A DNA stretch of 13,408 nt from Elusimicrobiota bacterium (GTDB lineage: Bacteria; Elusimicrobiota; Elusimicrobia; Elusimicrobiales; UBA9959). Both the position numbers and the translations under genes were made by a program. The stretch is from assembly GCA_022703115.1 (NCBI GenBank), contig JAKLEK010000021.1, forward strand, positions 1 through 13,408. Direction: 5' to 3'. How positions within the stretch are numbered: the first letter of the stretch is position 1; each line of letters starts with the position of its first letter. Positions 6,096 to 11,485 of this stretch are shown here, piece after piece. The notes under the pieces were generated by a model. That model made no database searches. It was not told the DNA's origin and saw only the letters and a program-made list of their open reading frames with translations.

Positions 6096-8327
6096 ATGAA
6101 GAAAACAGGCCGGATACTGGCGTGGACCCTGGGCCTCGGGCTCTCGCTCATTGTTCTGCTTTTGCTGGCGGTCAGGGCCTATTTCACTCCGGAACGCGTC
6201 AGGGCGCTCATAATGGAGTACGCCGGCAAGAACCTGAAACGCGAGATCGTTCTCGGTTCCGCTTACCTGGGGCCGCGCGGCATATACATAAAGGACCTCA
6301 AAGTGGCCGAGGCCGGAGGATTCTCAAAAGGACAGTTCATGTCCGCCAGAGAGTTCAGCGTACGCCCCGACTTCGGGGCCCTGCTGAGGAAAGAACTCAA
6401 GATCAGGTCCATACGCGCCGACGGACTTACGCTCTCGGTCCTTCAGGTGAACAAGGAAACGTACAATCTTTCCGACCTTCTGCCCGCTGCCGGAGAAGAG
6501 AAGCGAAAACCGGCTCCCGCCCCGGGGCGGGGAAAGCCGATCGGCCTGAGCGTCTCGGACATAACGGTAAAGAACGCGCGCATCGTTTATTCCAGCGCGG
6601 ACCGCTCCATGTCCGTCACGCTTTCGGGCCTGGACCTGAGCGTACGCTCCCTGACAGCCGGGGATCTCTTCCCATTCAGGACCGAATTCACCCTGGAGCT
6701 CAAGTCCCCGTACCTGAACGGCGAATTCCCGGTGCTGGCCGAAGGAAGGCTGGCCCTTGGAGGCTGGGACCCTCGCAAGGGAAGGGCCGAGATCGAACGG
6801 GCGGTACTCCAGGCGGGAAAGATCGTCTGCGAACTGAAGGGAGGCCTTACCGACCTGATCGAACCGGATGCGGAACTGTCCCTGCGTGTAAAGGCCTTCT
6901 CCAGCAGCGAGCTCAGGCCGTATTTCCCTCAGGTCCCTCCGCGTCTGCTTTTACCCGCGCTGGAAGCGGATTCGTCCCTGAAGCTGACCTCCGGCAAGGT
7001 ATCTTTCAGGAAACTGGATTTCAGGGCCGGACCGGCGCGAGGGTCCATAAGCGGACGCGTAGCATGGGACCCGGCATTCGATTACTCGCTGAAGGCCGAC
7101 GTGCGGGCGCAGGTCCCGGAGCTGGATACAAAGGACGTGGCGAAGAAGTTCCGGTCTGTCCCTAAAGGGATAAAGGTGCCGCTGACGGACATAACCGCCA
7201 GGCTGGCCCTCTCGCCGGCCAGGACGCGCGTCCTATCCGCGGATATATCGGCCAAAAGCCTGAAAGTCTCCGCGTCCGGAGAGTTCTCCGGAACGCCGCC
7301 CTTCTCCATGTCGGGCGGCCTTAAATTCACCGCCGGAGACCTGCGCGACATAGCCGCCATCTACCCTCAGCTGAAAGCTTACGCTCCTTCCGGAGCGGTT
7401 TCCGGCAGCGCCGAGGCGTCGTTCACACGCAAAGGCCTCTCGGCGCGCGGCAAGGCCGCCTTCTCCGACGTGGGGGCCGAGGCGTCCGGAAGCAGCCTTA
7501 CCGGGCTTAACGGCTCGGCCGAGTTCTCCGGGACCCACGTCAAAGCCGAAGCGGCGGGAAAGCTGGACGGAGCTCCGCTCAAGATCTCCGTCGGGGTCAG
7601 GAACTACCTCTCTCATCCTCTCGTAACCCTGAACACGGACCTGGAGACCCTTAAGGTCAAAGCCTCTCCGCCCGAGAGCGCGAAGCAGGACAGCCCGGCT
7701 CCGGCCGCCGGGAAAGCGCGGCCGGCCGGAAAACAGACGGCCTTCGACATCTCCGGCCGGACCCGTTTCGGGTCCATTATCCATCCGAACCTTACCGCGG
7801 GAGAGACCGTGCTGACCTACGATATGAAGAACGTCTCCGCGGACCCGTCGAAACTGTCGGGGAGCGCCGCTTTCCGCGTGAACGGCGGAAAATTCGAGGA
7901 CCTGTACGCGCTGGCCAAGCGCAACAAGGCGGCCAAGATCGCCCTCTACCCGCTCATAGCCCTCGGCAAGGCCTCCAAAGCGGCCAAGGCGCTCAAACTG
8001 CCGGACTTCAACACGATCGCATTCTCGGGGATGGAGGGGGATTACGTCTTCCATAACGGAGCGATGAAGGTCCAGCGCTCCTCCCTGACCTCGGACCTGG
8101 CCGACGCCGACATGTCCGGCGGCATCGACCTGGCTTCGGAAGCGCTGGACCTGAGAATAACGGCGCGGCTGAAAGAGACCGGAGTATTGTCCCTTCCCGC
8201 CCCCATCGGTATGACGGTAAAGGGGACTTTCGACGAACCCTCGGTCAAACCCGACGTCAAGTCCATCATCGGCCAGCCGGCGGTCAAGGATAAAGTGGAG
8301 AAGCTGCTGAGGAAACTGATCAAATGA
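6096..8327 (+). CDS. AsmA-like inner-membrane-anchored envelope protein
   Basis: A 743-residue protein with one N-terminal membrane helix (about residues 8-27, ILAWTLGLGLSLIVLLLLAV) after a Lys/Arg start, followed by a long periplasmic part rich in alternating beta strands. This is the layout of AsmA/TamB/YhdP-type proteins, thought to form lipid-carrying grooves between the inner and outer membranes. The opening YFTPERVRALIMEYAGKNLKREI and the following IYIKDLKVAE resemble the AsmA N-terminus. The C-terminal part, with repeated strands such as GKFEDLYALAK and DMSGGIDLASEALDLRITARL, and the end GMTVKGTFDEPSVKPDV, match AsmA C-terminal domains. Two linkers rich in Pro, Ala and Lys interrupt it. 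An in-frame ATG at 6087 (MSSMKK) and a TTG at 6057 are possible, but 6096 fits the promoter and gives the cleaner signal anchor. No Shine-Dalgarno is seen. It overlaps the next gene by 4 nt. Confidence 0.82.
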   Translation: MKKTGRILAWTLGLGLSLIVLLLLAVRAYFTPERVRALIMEYAGKNLKREIVLGSAYLGPRGIYIKDLKVAEAGGFSKGQFMSAREFSVRPDFGALLRKELKIRSIRADGLTLSVLQVNKETYNLSDLLPAAGEEKRKPAPAPGRGKPIGLSVSDITVKNARIVYSSADRSMSVTLSGLDLSVRSLTAGDLFPFRTEFTLELKSPYLNGEFPVLAEGRLALGGWDPRKGRAEIERAVLQAGKIVCELKGGLTDLIEPDAELSLRVKAFSSSELRPYFPQVPPRLLLPALEADSSLKLTSGKVSFRKLDFRAGPARGSISGRVAWDPAFDYSLKADVRAQVPELDTKDVAKKFRSVPKGIKVPLTDITARLALSPARTRVLSADISAKSLKVSASGEFSGTPPFSMSGGLKFTAGDLRDIAAIYPQLKAYAPSGAVSGSAEASFTRKGLSARGKAAFSDVGAEASGSSLTGLNGSAEFSGTHVKAEAAGKLDGAPLKISVGVRNYLSHPLVTLNTDLETLKVKASPPESAKQDSPAPAAGKARPAGKQTAFDISGRTRFGSIIHPNLTAGETVLTYDMKNVSADPSKLSGSAAFRVNGGKFEDLYALAKRNKAAKIALYPLIALGKASKAAKALKLPDFNTIAFSGMEGDYVFHNGAMKVQRSSLTSDLADADMSGGIDLASEALDLRITARLKETGVLSLPAPIGMTVKGTFDEPSVKPDVKSIIGQPAVKDKVEKLLRKLIK

Positions 8328-9217
8328 ACCGTCTTTCGCTAACGGCCGCGGTCATAATGCTCTGCGCCTGCGGCTGTCTGCCGCACCGGCGTACGGCAAG
8401 GCTTACCGCGGAACCTTCCATAGAACGCGCCCTCGACCTCCTCGGGACCGTCCGCGAGGCGGCTCCGACCCTCCGTGCCCTGCGCAGAAATCCAGTCCTG
8501 TTCGATTATTACGACGCGCCGGCCGGCTGCGGATCGTTCCCGGCCGGGCCCGGCAGGATCCACCTGCCCAGGGGCCTGAAGGACAACGACGCGCTGCTGG
8601 CCGCGGCCCTGGCGAAGGCGGCCTATATTCACAGGATGAACGTCGGCCTCGGCACGGAGGAAAACGTCTCCGAGCAGGAGGAAGCGGCGGTCCTGTTCCA
8701 GGCCCGGGTGCTCCTTGAGATAGGACTTAAGAGCGACGACTTCAGGAAGACGGCTGACGCGAAAGCGATAGGGTCCGATCTCTGCACCTACGTCATGCAG
8801 GGCGCGGAGGCCGCGGTACGCGACGCGCGCGCCGCGGCGCTTTCGGTTCAGCCCGAATGCCGGAGACCGATGGACACTCTGCGGAAGATGCGCGAGCGGC
8901 TCTCGGAAACGCATGAGGCGATGGACGACAGCGCGGCCTTCTTCCGGCTCCTGAAGGACCGCGACCTGGACAAGGTGCGCAAGGGCACGCTGACCATGGC
9001 CGAAGCGGTAAAAAACGACGCCGAGATAAGGGCTCTGCCCACGTACGAACTATACCGGAAACAGCGGGAGCTCTACGATATCCAGACGACCGCTTTCGAC
9101 CGCTTAACCCGCTTTTGCCGGTCGGCGATGAAAGAGGACGCGGCCTGGCGCAAATCCAATCAATCGCTGATCGACGCGGCCAGGAAGGACCTCTCCGACT
9201 GCGATCTCCCTCAGTAG
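8324..9217 (+). CDS. Putative lipoprotein of unknown function
   Basis: A 297-residue protein whose ATG overlaps the AsmA stop (ATGA), with GAGGAAA just upstream, so translation is probably coupled. The N-terminus MNRLSLTAAVIMLCACGC is a short signal peptide with a lipobox-like L-C-A-C (C16; C18 is an alternative), suggesting a lipid-anchored envelope protein. The rest is charged and mainly helical. Residues about 85-110 (GRIHLPRGLKDNDALLAAALAKAAYIHR) faintly recall the helix region of zinc peptidase folds, but no HExxH is present, so I do not call it a protease. Additional Cys residues occur at about 64, 141, 168, 258 and 293. I recognise no family. The tight coupling to the AsmA-like gene suggests a role with it in lipid or outer-membrane upkeep. 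Confidence 0.75.
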   Translation: MNRLSLTAAVIMLCACGCLPHRRTARLTAEPSIERALDLLGTVREAAPTLRALRRNPVLFDYYDAPAGCGSFPAGPGRIHLPRGLKDNDALLAAALAKAAYIHRMNVGLGTEENVSEQEEAAVLFQARVLLEIGLKSDDFRKTADAKAIGSDLCTYVMQGAEAAVRDARAAALSVQPECRRPMDTLRKMRERLSETHEAMDDSAAFFRLLKDRDLDKVRKGTLTMAEAVKNDAEIRALPTYELYRKQRELYDIQTTAFDRLTRFCRSAMKEDAAWRKSNQSLIDAARKDLSDCDLPQ

Positions 9218-9218
9218 C

Positions 9219-9246
9219 CGGCCGGACCCGGCCGTACCGCGTTTTT
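9219..9246 (+). terminator. Terminator-like hairpin after the lipoprotein gene
   Basis: CGGCCG (9219-9224), a GACC loop and CGGCCG (9229-9234) form a perfect G+C stem starting 2 nt after the stop codon. A five-T run at 9242-9246 follows, 7 nt from the stem. The gap to the T-run makes it a weak intrinsic terminator, but the clear promoter immediately downstream supports a unit boundary here. Confidence 0.45.
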
Positions 9247-9254
9247 CTCCGGGT

Positions 9255-9284
9255 TTGACTTCCCGACGGCAGTATTTATATATT
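9255..9284 (+). promoter_or_regulatory. Sigma-70-type promoter of the cutA-trxB-kinase unit
   Basis: TTGACT (9255-9260, 5 of 6 to consensus), an 18-nt spacer and TATATT (9279-9284, 5 of 6) make the best promoter in the window. It lies in a short A+T-rich patch between two genes. The -10 ends 6 nt before the ATG at 9291, so the mRNA would be leaderless or nearly so. Confidence 0.65.
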
Positions 9285-9290
9285 ATCGAT

Positions 9291-9668
9291 ATGGCTACGC
9301 CGTATACCGTCTGCTGCGTGACCGTTGACGACAAAGCCGCGGCCAAGGCTCTCGCGGAAGGACTTGTATCCGGCAGGCTGGCGGCCTGCGTTTCGGTTCT
9401 GCCGGGCGTCTCTTCTACGTACCGCTGGATGGGCAGGCTGGAAAGGGCCGAAGAGAGCCTCCTGCTCATAAAGACCAGGAAGAGCCTGAAAGGACCGCTG
9501 CGGCGTTTCGTGACCGACAACCATCCGGCCAAGGTGCCGGAAGTGATATTCCTGGATATTTCCGGCGGCTCCGCCCCGTACCTGAAGTGGCTCGGAGAGA
9601 ACACCCGGCCGCCGCGCGCGGCCGGAAAGGAGCGGGGGAAGAACGCGGGGAAAAGGACCGGCAGATGA
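9291..9668 (+). CDS. cutA: CutA1 family divalent-cation tolerance protein
   Basis: A 125-residue protein of the CutA1 family: small cytosolic trimers with a ferredoxin-like fold, linked to copper tolerance in E. coli but with an unsettled general role. Typical features run in order: VCCVTVDDKAAAKALAEGLV, GRLAACVSVLPGVSSTYRWMG, EESLLLIKTRKS, HPAKVPEVIFLDISGGSAPYLKWL. The start is the ATG at 9291; a TTG 36 nt upstream in frame is the -35 box of the promoter, not a start. No Shine-Dalgarno precedes the ATG. The last 20 or so residues (after GENTR) form a Lys/Arg/Gly-rich tail beyond the usual CutA end, overlapping the coding start of the next gene by 4 nt. The tail may be disordered or bind nucleic acid or metal; this is inference. 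Confidence 0.9.
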   Translation: MATPYTVCCVTVDDKAAAKALAEGLVSGRLAACVSVLPGVSSTYRWMGRLERAEESLLLIKTRKSLKGPLRRFVTDNHPAKVPEVIFLDISGGSAPYLKWLGENTRPPRAAGKERGKNAGKRTGR

Positions 9669-9928
9669 AGAACGTGCTCAATGTGATCGTGGTCATAGTG
9701 GTCGGCTCCCTGCTGGGCCTGTTCATAAACAAGCTCGGCAACTTCTGGTTCCCGACCGGAGAGATAAACGGTCTGATCAATACCGGCATAGACACCGGCC
9801 TGAACCCCACTACCGTGGACCTGAGCCTTGTGGAGCTGACCTTGGGCCTGGTGTTCAAGTTCAATATCTCCAGCATAGCCGGCATCTTCATCGCCGCGGT
9901 CATCTACAAGCAGCTGGTCAAACAATAG
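9665..9928 (+). CDS. DUF4321-like small membrane protein
   Basis: An 87-residue protein with two hydrophobic helices, about 4-21 and 68-82. Between them is a strand-like, Asn/Thr/Gly-rich stretch and the segment VDLSLVELTLGLVFKFNISSIAGI. That segment resembles the end of DUF4321 proteins, which commonly precede maf in Firmicutes and other phyla, as here. The ATG overlaps the cutA stop (ATGA), with AAGGA about 8 nt upstream. The frame stays open upstream of 9665, but that stretch is the cutA gene in another frame. Function is unknown; recurring association with maf, radC and mreB genes elsewhere hints at cell-envelope growth or division. Confidence 0.72.
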   Translation: MKNVLNVIVVIVVGSLLGLFINKLGNFWFPTGEINGLINTGIDTGLNPTTVDLSLVELTLGLVFKFNISSIAGIFIAAVIYKQLVKQ

Positions 9929-9946
9929 GGCCGGGCGTTCCCGGCC
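9929..9946 (+). other. Perfect intercistronic hairpin before maf
   Basis: GGCCGGG, a CGTT loop and CCCGGCC form a 7-bp perfect stem that begins directly after the stop of the small membrane protein and ends 11 nt before the maf ATG. No T-run follows, so it is unlikely to terminate transcription fully. It could stabilise the upstream mRNA or limit ribosome access to maf, which has no visible Shine-Dalgarno. Confidence 0.5.
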
Positions 9947-9957
9947 GGTCTCCCGGC

Positions 9958-10524
9958 ATGCATACAAAGCTCATCCTGGCTTCACAATCACCGCGCCGCG
10001 CCCGCCTGCTGAGGGAAGCCGGCATATCCTTCACCCGCGTTCCCAGCCGCATCCCCGAAACCGCGGCTTTCGGAGAGCCGCGGCTGCTGGTCCAGGACCT
10101 CGCCTGCAGGAAAGCCCTGAGCGTGGCGCTCAGGAACCCGGGACGGCCGGTGCTCGGAGCCGACACCGTGGTCTTCTGCAAGGGCCGGATACTCAACAAG
10201 CCGGCTGACCGCTCCGACGCGATGAAACTGCTGCGGCTGCAGAACGGTTCATGGCAGACGGTCTACAGCGGGGTCTCGCTGGTCTGGCTCGCGAAAGGCC
10301 TGCTGCTGACCGGGTTCGGCGCCTCCCGCTGCAAGGCCAGGAAGCTGTCGGCGGGGGAGCTGAAGGCGCTTTCCTCCAAACACCTGGACAAAGCCGGCGC
10401 CTACGCTGTTCAGGACGCCGAGGACGAATTCATAGAGAGGATAGACGGCCGCTTCGACACCGTGGTCGGACTTCCGGTCGACTTGGTAAGGAAATTCCTG
10501 GAACGGGCGGGGCTCTCCGGATGA
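9958..10524 (+). CDS. maf: Maf family nucleoside-triphosphate pyrophosphatase
   Basis: A 188-residue protein of normal Maf length. The family hydrolyses dTTP, UTP or modified nucleotides to monophosphates, and its overproduction blocks septation in Bacillus. Motifs in order: LILASQSPRRARLL (5-18), the P-loop-like signature; GADTVV (67-72) with the catalytic Asp69; NKPAD (80-84); DKAGAYAVQD (144-153); DTVVGLPVD (167-175). The region after NGSWQTVYSG resembles the YhdE (dTTP/UTP) type more than YceF, but Trp99 replaces the more usual Thr/Ser, so specificity is tentative. It follows DUF4321, a common pairing, and its stop overlaps the trxB start by 4 nt. The ATG is preceded by a strong hairpin rather than a ribosome site. 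Confidence 0.92.
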   Translation: MHTKLILASQSPRRARLLREAGISFTRVPSRIPETAAFGEPRLLVQDLACRKALSVALRNPGRPVLGADTVVFCKGRILNKPADRSDAMKLLRLQNGSWQTVYSGVSLVWLAKGLLLTGFGASRCKARKLSAGELKALSSKHLDKAGAYAVQDAEDEFIERIDGRFDTVVGLPVDLVRKFLERAGLSG

Positions 10525-11483
10525 AAAACGGGAACGAGCATTATCAGATAGCCGTCATCGGTGCCGGACCGGCAGGGGCCACGGCCGCCGTTTACGCGGC
10601 GCGCGGCGGGGCTTCGGTGGTCCTCCTCGGCGGCGCCTCCCCGGGCGGGCAGCTTCTGCTCACCACCGAGATCGAGAATTTCCCGGGCTTCCCCGAGCCG
10701 GTGGCCGGCGCGGACCTCATGCAGAACATGCACAGGCAGGCCGCCAGGCTCGGCGCAGCGGTGCTTGGGGAGGAGGTCGCTTCCGTGGACCTCTCCCGGC
10801 GCCCTTTCGTTCTCTCGACCGCGGGAGGCCGGTCCTTTACCGCCTCCTGCGTCATAGCGGCCACGGGCGCCAAAGCGCGCTGGCTGGGGATCCCCTCGGA
10901 AGCCAGATACACCGGAAAGGGCGTATCCGGCTGCGCCACCTGCGACGGCTTCTTCTACCGCGGCAAAGAGGTCTGCGTTATCGGCGGCGGGGATTCCGCC
11001 GCTGAAGAGGCGCTTTTCCTGACCAAGTTCGCCAGCCGGGTATATCTTATTCACCGCCGTGAGAAGCTGAGGGCCAACTTCCGCCTGCAGAAAAAGCTGG
11101 AAGACAACGCCAAAGTGGAAATACTCTACGAACACGTCCTGGACGAGGTGCTTGGCGGGGACGCGGGTGGAGCGCAGGGCGAAAGGGCCGCGGCTGTAAG
11201 CGTGCGCAACGTGCGCACCGGAGAGGTCCGAAAGCTGAACACCCCCGGCATTTTCATAGCCGTCGGGCACGAGCCCGCCACGGCCATTTTCAAAGGGAAG
11301 CTTCCGCTGGACGATTCCGGCTACATAGTCGCCGACGGACGCGCGCGCACCTCGGTGCCGGGAGTCTTCGCCGCGGGAGACGTGACGGACCGGTACTACA
11401 AGCAGGCCGTGGTGGCGGCCGGAGCCGGCTGCAAGGCGGCCATGGAAGCGCTCGAGTATCTTGAAGAGGCGGAAAAGGCTTAG
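10521..11483 (+). CDS. trxB: Thioredoxin reductase (NADPH, FAD)
   Basis: A 320-residue cytosolic flavoprotein that passes electrons from NADPH through FAD to thioredoxin. The FAD motif is GAGPAGATAAVYAARGG (14-30), followed by PGGQLLLTTEIENFPGF. The redox-active pair is C138-A-T-C141 (GCATCDGFF), embedded in the NADPH domain. GGGDSAAEEALFL (155-167) and HRREKLRA bind NADPH, and the C-terminal FAD motif is VFAAGDVTD. The start is the ATG overlapping the maf stop (ATGA); an open frame extends about 90 codons upstream but only as a shadow of maf. An Asp/Gly/Ala-rich insertion lies near residues 212-222 (LGGDAGGAQGE). The HRR suits NADPH, but some low-Gly relatives use ferredoxin or F420, so cofactor is presumed. 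Confidence 0.95.
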   Translation: MKNGNEHYQIAVIGAGPAGATAAVYAARGGASVVLLGGASPGGQLLLTTEIENFPGFPEPVAGADLMQNMHRQAARLGAAVLGEEVASVDLSRRPFVLSTAGGRSFTASCVIAATGAKARWLGIPSEARYTGKGVSGCATCDGFFYRGKEVCVIGGGDSAAEEALFLTKFASRVYLIHRREKLRANFRLQKKLEDNAKVEILYEHVLDEVLGGDAGGAQGERAAAVSVRNVRTGEVRKLNTPGIFIAVGHEPATAIFKGKLPLDDSGYIVADGRARTSVPGVFAAGDVTDRYYKQAVVAAGAGCKAAMEALEYLEEAEKA

Positions 11484-11485
11484 AT

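Noticed and set aside
6041..7165. A 374-codon + strand frame overlapping the AsmA gene start
   Set aside because: It is a low-complexity Arg/Gly/Pro-rich translation in another frame of a gene with a clear membrane anchor and domain structure.
9255..9290. TTG at 9255 as the cutA start
   Set aside because: The 12 extra residues have no counterpart in CutA1 proteins, and the TTG is part of the TTGACT promoter element.
9929..9946. Intrinsic terminator between the DUF4321 gene and maf
   Set aside because: The stem is strong but no T-run follows, and the downstream genes are tightly packed with no visible promoter of their own.
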